Shown: in pieces, positions 44,301 to 52,959 of the stretch
Numbering within the stretch: the first letter of the stretch is position 1
Layout: every line of letters begins with the position of its first letter
Assembly (NCBI GenBank): GCA_004297725.1
Contig: SCUS01000059.1
Location: 1 to 64,000, forward strand
Reading direction: 5' to 3'
DNA: 64,000 bases
From: Myxococcaceae bacterium
GTDB lineage: Bacteria; Myxococcota_A; Polyangia; Polyangiales; Ga0077539
Made by a program: the position numbers and the translations under genes
Notes under the pieces: generated by a model
Database searches by the model: none
What the model was told of the DNA's origin: nothing
Seen by the model: the letters and a program-made list of their open reading frames with translations, nothing else

Positions 44301-45243
44301 GCTCCCGCGGCGACTTCGCGAGGAGGCGCATCACCAGGTGGTCGAGCGCGGGGGGAACGCCGTCGACCCGTGCCGAGGGCGGCTCCGGGGGCTGCATGAG
44401 GTGCATGCCCACGACCTCCATCGCGGTGCGCCCTACGAAGGGGACGCTCCCGGTGAGGGCCTCGTAGAGCATGCAGCCGAGGGCGTAGAGGTCGCAGCGG
44501 GCGTCGACGCGCTCGCCGGAGATCTGCTCCGGGGCCATGTAGCCGGTGGTGCCGACCATCTGCGCGCCGACGTCGACCACCTCGCGGCCGGCGGCGCTGT
44601 GGGCCGTGGCGACGACGCCGAAGTCCACGAGCACCGGCGTGCCGTCGACCCGAAGGAACACGTTGGCTGGCTTCAGGTCGCGGTGCACGATGCCCTGCCC
44701 GTGGACGAACGCGAGCGGGACGCACAGCCGACGGAAGAGCGTGAGGGTGTCGTCGAGGGTGCCGAGCGCCGCCGCCGAGCGCGAGGCCCCGCGGGGCACC
44801 GACGAGGGGGACGCCCGGCCGGTCGTCGCCGAGACCCTCTGCGAGAGGTCCATGGTGGGGGCGTCGGCCTCGGAGAGCATCGCGTCGGCGCCGAGGCCCC
44901 AGAGCCTGGACAGGTGATCGCGGAGGGTCTCGCCCTCGAGGAGTTCCATCGCGTACCAGGGGCCGACGTCGGTGACGCCGACCTCCTCGATGCGAACCAC
45001 GTCGGGGTGCGCGACCTTCCGCAGCGCCAGCACCTCGCGCCGGATCGACGCCAGCAGGTCGGCGCTCGTGACCCGCACGGTCTTGAGCGCCACCACCGCG
45101 CCCGTCTCCTCGTGGACGGCGCGGTACACCACCCCCATCCCGCCCTGCCCGATCACCCCTTGGACCCGATACGGCCCGATCTGCGCTGGAATGCTGACAG
45201 TCACGGGAACTCGTGACGCTATCACGAAGAGATCACGCGCCAT
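41389..45243 (-). CDS. Ser/Thr protein kinase with AAA (PknK-like) and TPR domains
   Basis: 1284 residues from ATG 45243 (GTG 45204 gives a start just before the kinase fold and is possible). Active kinase ~20-330: GQGGMGVVYRA, VALKTV, HRDLKPANV (~193), DFGV, APEQISGERVDARCDLYALG, with a ~50-residue Ser/Ala-rich insert. AAA ATPase ~365-700: Walker A GGQSGVGKT (~390) and LMLVIDDLQWADD (~535). The C-terminal ~550 residues are helical, Ala/Leu-rich TPR-like repeats. This kinase-ATPase-TPR design is common in Myxococcota. Soluble. Likely a signal integrator; target unknown. Confidence 0.92.
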   Translation of the reverse strand: MARDLFVIASRVPVTVSIPAQIGPYRVQGVIGQGGMGVVYRAVHEETGAVVALKTVRVTSADLLASIRREVLALRKVAHPDVVRIEEVGVTDVGPWYAMELLEGETLRDHLSRLWGLGADAMLSEADAPTMDLSQRVSATTGRASPSSVPRGASRSAAALGTLDDTLTLFRRLCVPLAFVHGQGIVHRDLKPANVFLRVDGTPVLVDFGVVATAHSAAGREVVDVGAQMVGTTGYMAPEQISGERVDARCDLYALGCMLYEALTGSVPFVGRTAMEVVGMHLMQPPEPPSARVDGVPPALDHLVMRLLAKSPRERIGHADDVASALWEISRGRHGSEARLSTPIVKPSAYLYRPGIIGREETIASLQQRLRDLGEGRGGIVLLGGQSGVGKTRIVAEIAQHAGRSNMLVVAGECVSLPRASGPEPGRTTTSGSRPGQTIDAGVEGRGSALHPLRGLFQAIADRCSDEGAATFAKWLGTWARVLAHYEPSIAAVPGFAAVPELPELPAPAARRRALEAVRDTLAAVSRDEPLMLVIDDLQWADDLTIALLASLSPAFFAKHRVLVLGTFRDDELGDTLPRLLSSEAVTLVKVDSLAGRSVSALVSDMLALAEPPPVLVDFLAERSQGNPFYVSEYLRMAIAEGLLSRDLDGRWLLDERGAAALPSPGSLLDLVGRRLRGLAPDERAVLESAAVLGREAETAVIIAVSGLGEHAVIDALRELSNRQILEEAGGDRFRLVHDKLREAARRDLTPERRRVLHLRAAEALEAALQRDPELGMLHGDLVMHWREAGEPGREAFHAGRAGERSYRDGAFADAIRFLKVAIAWHRGRAHDDAARLAMARWCWQAGDASFVLGDFKQAERWLVAAMEPYEPWVPETGVRRARFLLGHVLEQVQHGMRTRRASAGDREGLTIAAHAAGKLAHVAIFRGDRAGVLAGSLAAANLAERAGDAHVDALGALGYAAGTLGLDGLAQRYFNRARAAAAAPLSEEGVTWRGRSAASLLESVWRMGRDERGRARALIDGAIAQTRFTGDRLDEGLCTSVLAMLHWYDGRIDAMRDAVAVAMDALGDDMFGQRAALIHTEAFAHLSGGDRPAAKAALATLGRHPDRADALVRSLNQAMQAAVHLGEGRLEEAVALADEALHGVGTERAIPSTAVHLWEGTLEVFLAAQRAGLDRGRFAAAVARTQRWAKMQPVGRVLATRWAGLLAWSSGDTTTAGARWREALGLAREDGQRGEAAHAEALLALHVMPAGRERDEALTRSRALWEKNGAKARLQWLDGYARG

Positions 45244-45348
45244 TGCGGTATTGGCGCGGACGGCGCGTTCGCGCCCCGGAGAGGGAGCGCGGCGACGAGG
45301 TCGATGGGGGGGGAGTGCTGACGGGGAGCGGAAGGAGGCGGCGAGGCT

Positions 45349-46242
45349 TCAGGCGCTGTCGCCGTCGCCCGCGGTGCGGCGGACCCAGAGCATCGCGTCG
45401 GCGCGGCGCTCGCCGGGCGCGAGGTGCTTCGAGAGCACGCCGGTGCGGCGGTAGCCCGCGCCGAGGAACACGGCCCCGAGCAGGGGGCTGTCCGCCGGGG
45501 TCATGGCGAAGGTGCAGCCGATGTCGCGCGCCTTGAGGGCCTCGTGGAGCCCGTGCATCGCGCCGGAGAGCACGCGCGCCTCGTCGGTCTTGGTGGGCAC
45601 CATCGGGATCTGGACGTAGGCGTTGCCGAAGGGCTCCTGGAGCTCGGCGGTGACGACCTGCGAGGTGGTGCGCCCGCGGCCGACGACGTGCAGCCGGTCG
45701 CCCGAGCGCAGGAAGCGCTCGTCGAACCACGCCGCGGTCTTGCGGTTGCGCGCCGGGGCGATGCCCTGGGCGGTGGCCTGGAGGTCGTTGAGCACCTCGA
45801 TCTTGAGGCCCTTCACGGCGGTGATCTCGGCCACCAGCTTGCGCGCCTGGACGAGCACCTTCTCGGCGGCGGCGGTGTCGGCGGGCGGCGTGAGGGGCGC
45901 GCCGTCCTCGTCGACGAGCGGCGGGTCGCTGAGCACGCGGCCCATCAGGTACGCGTCGGAGCGCTTGTAGTACCCGGGGATGGAGCCCTCGCGGGCGAAC
46001 CCGACCTTGGCCCAGCCGAGGCTCTCCTCCTTCTCGACGAAGGTGTAGATGCGCGCGATGCCCTCGCGCCGTGCGAGCTCGTCGAGGCGCTGCTGCTTCA
46101 GGGGGAAGTTGCCGGCGAGGAAGTCCACCAGGCGCGCGGTGCGCTGTCGGCGGTTGACGATGAGGCTGACGTGGATGCCCTCCCGTCGATACGAAACCTC
46201 TTCGATGACGGACCGTGGGCTCGTCTGGATCTGCATGGACAT
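45349..46242 (-). CDS. GNAT-like acetyltransferase protein
   Basis: 297 residues from ATG 46242 (GGGGTG upstream; GTG 46254 also possible). N-terminal part has LVDFLAGNFPLKQQRLDELARREGIARIYTFVEKEESLGWAKVGFAREGS-type text and GYYKRSDAYLMGRVL, which looks like a GNAT fold; the C-terminal part (GCTFAMTPADSPLLGAVFLGAGYRRTGVLSKHL) looks like a second GNAT-like half. Similar double arrangement occurs in beta-lysine N-acetyltransferase-like proteins. Substrate unknown. A regulated promoter candidate lies at 46315-46366. Confidence 0.62.
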   Translation of the reverse strand: MSMQIQTSPRSVIEEVSYRREGIHVSLIVNRRQRTARLVDFLAGNFPLKQQRLDELARREGIARIYTFVEKEESLGWAKVGFAREGSIPGYYKRSDAYLMGRVLSDPPLVDEDGAPLTPPADTAAAEKVLVQARKLVAEITAVKGLKIEVLNDLQATAQGIAPARNRKTAAWFDERFLRSGDRLHVVGRGRTTSQVVTAELQEPFGNAYVQIPMVPTKTDEARVLSGAMHGLHEALKARDIGCTFAMTPADSPLLGAVFLGAGYRRTGVLSKHLAPGERRADAMLWVRRTAGDGDSA

Positions 46243-46314
46243 CGCGCAGTGCACCCCGCTGCCGAAGCCCGCAGGGGAGGCGTCTCCCCGGAGCCGCGGC
46301 TGCTGTTCCGCGCC

Positions 46315-46366
46315 TGTCTAGTCAAGGGCTTTTGTGAAGTCAACAGGTTTTTGACAGGGTATGTCA
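46315..46366 (-). promoter_or_regulatory. Promoter with overlapping operator dyads for the GNAT-like gene
   Basis: In the 252-bp gap 46243-46494, this AT-rich island reads on the minus strand as TTGACT (46343-46338), 17 bp, TAGACA (46320-46315), a reasonable sigma-70 promoter ~70 bp before the start codon. Two dyads overlap or abut the -35 box: GTCAA-N7-TTGAC (46339-46355) and TGACA-GGGTA-TGTCA (46352-46366). Farther upstream TTTAC-N7-GTAAA (46397-46413) is an off-spaced relative of the dispersed dyad. No other gene seen in this gap. Confidence 0.5.
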
Positions 46367-46494
46367 GGCACCTGTGCGCGTGCGCGGAGGCAAAGATTTA
46401 CATGGACGGTAAAGCCCTCCGTCCGCGGGTGGGGCGGAGGAGCTACGTCGGGGGGGATTGGGAGTGACGGGGGGAGAGAGAGGCTACGAGCGGC

Positions 46495-48513
46495 TCAGCG
46501 CGCGGCGGGCGCCGCGAGGGCGGCGTCGATGCGGCGCTGGAATTCCTCGAAGGGCAGGGCGCCCGCGAAGAACTTGCCGTTGATGAAGAAGGCCGGGGTG
46601 CCGATCTGGGCGCCCGAGGCGTCCGCGGCGGCCATGTCGTCGCGCACGCGCGCCTGGTGGGTGTGGCCGTCGAGGGCCGCGCGGAAGCGGGCCATGTCGA
46701 GCCCCTGCTCCTGGGCGTAGCGCTCGAGGTCGGCGCGCTCGATGTGCTGCTGGTTCTCGAACAGGTGGTCGTGGAAGCGCCAGAACCCCTGGTTGCCGCG
46801 CTGCGCGAACGCCTCCTGGGCGGCCTCCGCGGCGAGCATGGCGTTGTTGTGGAAGGGGAGGGGGTAGTCACGCCACACGAAGCGCACCTGGGTGGGGTAG
46901 CGCTGGCGGATCTGGGCGATCTGCGACGCGACGCGCGAGCAGAACGGGCACTGGTAGTCCGAGAAGTGCTGGATGACGACGCGGGCGTTGGCCGGGCCGA
47001 AGCTCGGGGCGCGGGGGTTGTCACGCACGGTGTAGACGCGGTTCTCGTCCTCGGCGGGGGCCGCCGGGGTGGGGGCCGCCGCCGCCGCGCCGCCGCCGGT
47101 GCGGCGGATGGTGGTGTCGGCCTCGGCCATCATGCGCTCATAGAGGTTGGCGCGCGTGGTGCCGGGGTGCGACCGCATGAACTCCTCGGCCTTGGTCTTG
47201 ACCTCGTCGATGAGGCGGACGAAGGCGTCCTCGGGCTGCGCGCCCACGAGGCGGCGGCCGTTGATGAAGAAGTGCGGGGTGCCATTGGCCTCGAGCTGCT
47301 GCGCGAGGTTGTGGTCGGCGTCGATCGCGGGGATGTGCGTGTGGGCGCTCATCGCGGCGTTGTAGCGGGCCATGTTCAGGTTGGCCTGCTGGGCGTACCG
47401 GTCGAGGTCCGGCCGGTCGAGGGCGGTCTGGTTCTGGAACAGGATGCCGTGCATCTGCCAGAAGCCGGCGTTGCCGCGCTGGGCGAAGGCTTCCATGGCG
47501 AGCTCGGCGGCGGGCCGGGCCTTGTCGTGGAAGGGGAGCGGCTCGTTCTTCCACACGATGCGGATGTCGTTGCCGTAGCGGGTGCGCAGCGCGTCCATGG
47601 TGGGGTTCACGCGCGAGCAGAAGGGGCACTGGAAGTCCGAGAAGACGACCACGGTGACGAGGGCGGTGTTGGGGCCCTGCACCGGCGAGTTGCCCACCGG
47701 AACGCGGAGGACCTGCGCCGGATCGGGCTCGGCCGGGCGCTGCTGCGGCTGCTGCGGCTGCGCGGGCGCCTCACCCGGGACGGGGTCGGCGACCATGTTG
47801 GCGTACACGCGGTTGCGCGGCTGGATGGTGCGCGCGCGGGCGAGCACCTGGTCGATGACGGTCTTGAACCGGTCGAAGGGCTGGGCGCCGGTGACCTGGG
47901 TGCCGTTGATGAAGAAGTTCGGCGTGCCCTGCGCGCCGACGGCCTGGGCGAGCGCCTTGTCGCGGTCGATGGAGGCCACGTGGGTGTGGTTGGTCATGGC
48001 GGTGCGGAAGCGCGCCATGTTCAGGCCGACCTGCTGGGCGAGGCGCTCCAGGGTGGCGGTGTCGAGGTTCTGCTGGTTCTGGTAGAGCAGCCCGTGCATC
48101 TGCCAGAACTTGGCGTTGCCGCCCTGGGCGAAGGCCTCCATGGCGGCCTCGGCCGCGGGGACGGCGTTGTTGTGGAACGGCAGCGGCGCGTTCTTCCACA
48201 CGATGCGAACGTCGTTGCCGTACTGCTGGCGGATCTGGTGGAGGGTGTCCTCCACGCGCGTGCAGAACGGGCACTGGAAGTCCGAGAACTCCACGATGGT
48301 GACGAGCGCGTTGGCGGGGCCTAGCGACGGCGAGTTGCCGACGGGGATCCGCTCGGCGTCGACCATGTTGGGTCCGTTGGCGTTGTTGGCGGTGGCCTCG
48401 GCGGCGACTTCGCCGCCGGGCTCTGCAGGTGCCTTCGAGCCCGTGATGTTGCCCACCACGAACCCGAGCACCAGCGCCATGATGATGGAGATGGCAGATG
48501 CTCCCTTGCTCAC
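46495..48513 (-). CDS. Membrane-anchored protein with three tandem DsbA/thioredoxin domains
   Basis: 672 residues from GTG 48513, preceded by AGAGGAT. N-terminal membrane helix (ISIIMALVLGFVVGNITG), then three similar DsbA-like units, each with FSDFQCPFC/FSDYQCPFC (~84, ~298, ~523), WKN/WRD-x-PLPFH, EAFAQxGNxxFWxxHxxLxxNQ, and a cis-Pro loop GTPNFFINGT, GTPHFFING or GTPAFFING. Linkers are Pro/Gln/Ala-rich. All three CxxC sites are intact, so the protein offers three redox centres on one chain in the periplasm. Single-domain DsbA proteins are ~200 residues; this is an intragenic triplication. Confidence 0.9.
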   Translation of the reverse strand: MSKGASAISIIMALVLGFVVGNITGSKAPAEPGGEVAAEATANNANGPNMVDAERIPVGNSPSLGPANALVTIVEFSDFQCPFCTRVEDTLHQIRQQYGNDVRIVWKNAPLPFHNNAVPAAEAAMEAFAQGGNAKFWQMHGLLYQNQQNLDTATLERLAQQVGLNMARFRTAMTNHTHVASIDRDKALAQAVGAQGTPNFFINGTQVTGAQPFDRFKTVIDQVLARARTIQPRNRVYANMVADPVPGEAPAQPQQPQQRPAEPDPAQVLRVPVGNSPVQGPNTALVTVVVFSDFQCPFCSRVNPTMDALRTRYGNDIRIVWKNEPLPFHDKARPAAELAMEAFAQRGNAGFWQMHGILFQNQTALDRPDLDRYAQQANLNMARYNAAMSAHTHIPAIDADHNLAQQLEANGTPHFFINGRRLVGAQPEDAFVRLIDEVKTKAEEFMRSHPGTTRANLYERMMAEADTTIRRTGGGAAAAAPTPAAPAEDENRVYTVRDNPRAPSFGPANARVVIQHFSDYQCPFCSRVASQIAQIRQRYPTQVRFVWRDYPLPFHNNAMLAAEAAQEAFAQRGNQGFWRFHDHLFENQQHIERADLERYAQEQGLDMARFRAALDGHTHQARVRDDMAAADASGAQIGTPAFFINGKFFAGALPFEEFQRRIDAALAAPAAR

Positions 48514-48604
48514 AAGATCCTCTGTTCCATGGTCAGTAACCGAAGGAGGCGACGCGCGACGCTGACCGTCCTCGCGCGGAGCCTGTGCGGAAGAAGACAC
48601 TCAT

Positions 48605-48656
48605 GTGCCCGGTGCGCGGGCTCTCCCCGCTCCCTCCACGACGACGCACCGGGCAC
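48605..48656. terminator. 12-bp inverted repeat, candidate terminator
   Basis: GTGCCCGGTGCG (48605-48616) and CGCACCGGGCAC (48645-48656) are perfect complements with a 28-bp loop that is itself GC-rich. It lies between two minus-strand genes, downstream of the one ending at 48819 and upstream of the DsbA gene. No T-run follows, so intrinsic termination is uncertain; it may be an RNA structure in the leader of the DsbA mRNA. Confidence 0.45.
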
Positions 48657-48704
48657 GTTCGCTGGCGTCAGTGGTGGGAGTTCCATGGCGCGGCGCGAGC
48701 GATG

Positions 48705-48728
48705 CCCACCGGCGTAACACCCGGTGGG
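48705..48728. terminator. Short hairpin CCCACCGG/CCGGTGGG
   Basis: Eight-bp perfect stem with an 8-base loop in the same gap (48514-48818). It lies ~90 bp past the stop of the secreted-protein gene (48819) and could end that transcript. No gene seen in this 305-bp gap. Confidence 0.4.
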
Positions 48729-48818
48729 TCGCGACGCCCGCCATCGCAGCCGACGCCTCGCGGACGATCGCCGACCACAGGGTATGGTCGCGCGTCCATG
48801 GCGAGGGATCGACTGCGC

Positions 48819-49250
48819 TCAGGCGCTGGGCGGGCGCCACGGAGACCGCGCCTGACCTGCGCGCGGACCGCCATGGAACTGCGCCGCCGGGTCGAACACG
48901 TCGACCGCCTGCGGGGGGACTTCGAGGGTGTGGCTGATGAGCTCGACGGGCTCGTGGTGCATGTCCCAGCTACCGCCGTTGGATCGGGGGGCGTCGGGTC
49001 GATCGACCTGACAGCCGGGCTGCGTGGGATCGCTGCAGAGCGTCGGGGCCTGGGAGTGGGACGGGAGCGCGGGGAGGGCCGCGATGAGCGGCTTGGCCGC
49101 CTTCACGGGGGAGCTCACCTGGTCGTTGGCCAACGGCAGATGGCTCGCGAGGACCCCGTAGCAACGGGCCTGCACCTGCTGCGCAGACGCGGCCCCGCCC
49201 GTGAGGATCACGGCGAAGGCGACGCAGAGTGCGAGGAGGAGGGAGCGCAT
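48819..49250 (-). CDS. Small secreted protein, unknown
   Basis: 143 residues from ATG 49250, which begins a clean signal peptide (MRSLLLALCVAFAVILTGG, cleavage after ASA). The mature part is ~120 residues, Pro-rich, with three Cys (ARCYGVL, TLCSDP, PGCQVD) and no family I recognise. A longer open frame to 49304 would bury the signal peptide. Neighbouring DNA is gene-poor. Confidence 0.6.
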   Translation of the reverse strand: MRSLLLALCVAFAVILTGGAASAQQVQARCYGVLASHLPLANDQVSSPVKAAKPLIAALPALPSHSQAPTLCSDPTQPGCQVDRPDAPRSNGGSWDMHHEPVELISHTLEVPPQAVDVFDPAAQFHGGPRAGQARSPWRPPSA

Positions 49251-49349
49251 CGGGGGGTGTTTCAGTCGCACGGAGTAACCGATCGTCGACCGTCGCGCAA
49301 CCATCGGGCGTGCGGGGCTATTCCGAAACCCCAGGACCCAAAATAGACA

Positions 49350-49392
49350 CAGGGGACGCTCCTTCCGGCCGTAAGCCTTGGAGCGTCCCCTG
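49350..49392. repeat. REP-like hairpin
   Basis: CAGGGGACGCTCC (49350-49362) and GGAGCGTCCCCTG (49380-49392) form a perfect 13-bp stem with a 17-base loop, preceded by AAAATAGACA. The text ATAGACACAGGGGACG resembles REP/BIME elements mobilised by IS200-like (RAYT) transposases; that resemblance is from memory and needs a search. Lies in the 720-bp gap 49251-49970, which otherwise holds only one doubtful ORF. Confidence 0.55.
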
Positions 49393-49463
49393 CGGAGGTA
49401 CCAACGCCCACCGCGTCACCGCGGAGGGAGCGGGGGCTTACCCGCCGACCTTGGGCACTGAAC

Positions 49464-49844
49464 CTACATTGGAGAGACGAGATTGATGATTGCCCATTGT
49501 GCGCCTTTACCTCCCGCGGCTATGCCGCAGCCCGAGGGACGCCGGGAGTGATCCCGGTCCACATTCCGAGCCTTCGAGTGAAGTGGAGCGTCGGTACGCC
49601 GCATGCGCCCGCGCTCAGGTTTCGCCGCCAGAAACACTCGCGTGTTCAGGACCATTCCTGGGATCGACTTCCACCTGACGACCATCGCGGTCGTTGGCCC
49701 CTCATCACCCATGACCGCGTACGCTCTTGCGAAGCGAACCGCGGCATCAGTCGATGACAGGCGCACCACGATCAAGCCGACCGTATCACCAGCAGCCTCG
49801 TCGCGCCAAGAGACATCACCAACAACCTGTCCCAGGGCGCCCAT
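49464..49844 (-). CDS. Doubtful ORF or gene remnant in a lower-GC gap
   Basis: 126 residues if real. The first ~75 residues (DTVGLIVVRLSSTDAAVRFARAYAVMGDEG, TTAMVVRWKSIPGMVLNTRVFLAAKPE) read like a folded protein segment; the last ~45 are Arg/Ser-rich and look like frameshifted or non-coding translation. Third-position GC is clearly lower than in neighbours, and no ribosome-binding site is evident. It may be a degraded fragment of an imported gene. Confidence 0.3.
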   Translation of the reverse strand: MGALGQVVGDVSWRDEAAGDTVGLIVVRLSSTDAAVRFARAYAVMGDEGPTTAMVVRWKSIPGMVLNTRVFLAAKPERGRMRRTDAPLHSKARNVDRDHSRRPSGCGIAAGGKGAQWAIINLVSPM

Positions 49845-49893
49845 CGAGCATCGCTCCGTGCCTTCTTCGAGGCCTCGCCCTTGACGAGACAGA

Positions 49894-49922
49894 ATATGTC
49901 ACGCGATGTGACGGGATATGTC
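49894..49922. promoter_or_regulatory. Operator-like repeats upstream of 49971
   Basis: Two direct copies of ATATGTC (49894-49900 and 49916-49922) are spaced 22 bp start to start, two helical turns. Between and overlapping them is the inverted repeat GTCAC-GCGAT-GTGAC (49898-49912). This AT-rich patch lies 49-77 bp before the next start codon and is well placed to bind a dimeric regulator. Confidence 0.45.
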
Positions 49923-50451
49923 CATGGTGCCGTGGCGCTCCGGGCCGCGAGACCCTTAGGCTCCGTGCTCATGAACACCGCGACGAAGCCCCTCCCGCCC
50001 ACTGGTTCGTACCGCTGGATCGAAGGTTCCGCCGGCCTGCACCCGCGGGCCGTCGCGCTGGCCTCGCGGCGCCCGGTGCTGCGCGAGCGCTTCTACACCG
50101 CGGTGCTGCCCGACCTCGCCCGCCGCGGCGCCCCGCGCCAGGTGCGGGGCATCGGCGTGCGGGGCGGGTCGTCGCGCGCGATCTGGTCGTCGTGGAAGGT
50201 CCCCGGCGAGGAGCGGGTGCTCTGGGCGCTGCAGGTGAGCACGCGCCAGGTGCGCGGCGCCGCGGGGGAGCGGGCGCCCGCCAACGACGGCTACGTGCTG
50301 GCCGCGTGGGGCGACGGGCCGGTGATCGCGTGGGCCAACGACCTGCCCTCGGTGCGCTCGGTGCTGCGCGAGGCGCTCTCGGCGCTGCCCCCGTGGCTGA
50401 GCGAGGGCGTGGTGTCGGCCGACGCGACGCTGCCGCTGCGCATCGTCCGGC

Positions 50452-51885
<1,434 letters not shown>

Positions 51886-51907
51886 CCGCGCCGAACGTAT
51901 ACCCCCA

Positions 51908-52876
51908 TCAGAGCCACTTCTTGTAGCGGAACCACAGCCCCATCCCGGTGCCCACCAGCGCCATCAGCCCCAGCGCGAAGGGGTATCCGTAGCGCCAGTG
52001 CAGCTCGGGCATGTGGTCGTAATTCATCCCGTAGACCCCGGCGATGAACGTGAGCGGCAGCATGATCGTCGACACCAGCGCGAGGGTCTTCATCACCTCG
52101 TTCATCCGGTTGGACGTCTGCGACAGGTACGCGTCGAGGGCCGCGGAGAGCAGCTCTCGGTTGCCCTCCGCGAGGTCGACCACGCGCACGAAGTGGTCGT
52201 GGATGTCGCGGTAGAAGGGCAGCGCCCGCTCGGGGATCTGTTCGAACTCCCCGCGCGACAGCCGCTGCAGCACCTCGCGCTGGTGCATCGCCGACCGTCG
52301 GAGCTGTTGCAGCGAGCGCTTCAGCCGGAAGATGCGGGGAACGATGTCGGTCGACGTGCGCTCGACCACGTCGGTCTCGAGCGCGTCGATCTGCTCGTCG
52401 AAGGCCTCGGTGACCGGGAGGTAGAGGTCCACCATGCGGTCGATGACGGCGTGGGCGACGAAGGCCGGGCCGCGCTCCATCACCTTGTGGTTGCGGGCGA
52501 ACTCCTCGGCGACCTCGTCGGGGGCCTTCAGCGGGCCGCGGTGGTGCGTCAGCAGCCAGCGCTGAGCGAGCACCACGTCGAGCTCCACGGTCACCATGTT
52601 CTCGACGTCGCCCTTGATGCACTCCACCCCGTGGATGACCAGGTAGAGGTAGTCGCCGTAGTCTTCCGCCTTCGGCCCCGGGCGGTCGAGGAGGATGTCC
52701 TCCACCGCCAGCGGGTGCAGCTTCAGGACCTCCGTCATCAGCCGGCGCAGGGGCTCGTCGATGCTGGAGGTGTCGATCCAGAAGACCTCCTCGTTATCCA
52801 GCAGGGCGCGGACCTCCGAGAGGTCGGACGTATGGCGGACGCCGGTCGGCGTGCGCACGTGAATCGTCGTGGTCAT
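51908..52876 (-). CDS. corA: CorA-type magnesium/cobalt transporter
   Basis: 322 residues from ATG 52876. Large cytosolic domain, then two C-terminal helices with the YGMN signature (VSTIMLPLTFIAGVYGMNYDHMPEL) and a positive tail (FRYKKWL). Pentameric inner-membrane channel for Mg2+, Co2+ or Ni2+. 22 bp upstream of the FHA-NtrC gene on the same strand, so they may share a transcript. Divergent from the FHA-GGDEF gene, 83 bp away. Confidence 0.92.
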   Translation of the reverse strand: MTTTIHVRTPTGVRHTSDLSEVRALLDNEEVFWIDTSSIDEPLRRLMTEVLKLHPLAVEDILLDRPGPKAEDYGDYLYLVIHGVECIKGDVENMVTVELDVVLAQRWLLTHHRGPLKAPDEVAEEFARNHKVMERGPAFVAHAVIDRMVDLYLPVTEAFDEQIDALETDVVERTSTDIVPRIFRLKRSLQQLRRSAMHQREVLQRLSRGEFEQIPERALPFYRDIHDHFVRVVDLAEGNRELLSAALDAYLSQTSNRMNEVMKTLALVSTIMLPLTFIAGVYGMNYDHMPELHWRYGYPFALGLMALVGTGMGLWFRYKKWL

Positions 52877-52959
52877 CGATTGTCGAGGCCACGATAGCCG
52901 ATCGTGAGATGGGAGATGCAGCCCTCCGGGGAGGGGTGGTACGGTTCGAACAGGTGACG

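Noticed and set aside
48585..49346. 253-codon plus-strand open frame over the secreted-protein gene
   Set aside because: Arg/Gly-rich translation without domains; the opposite strand gives a signal peptide and normal composition.
49251..49970. tRNA or small RNA gene in the largest gap
   Set aside because: No cloverleaf, no CCA-like acceptor pairing, and only the REP-like hairpin and operator-like repeats were found.
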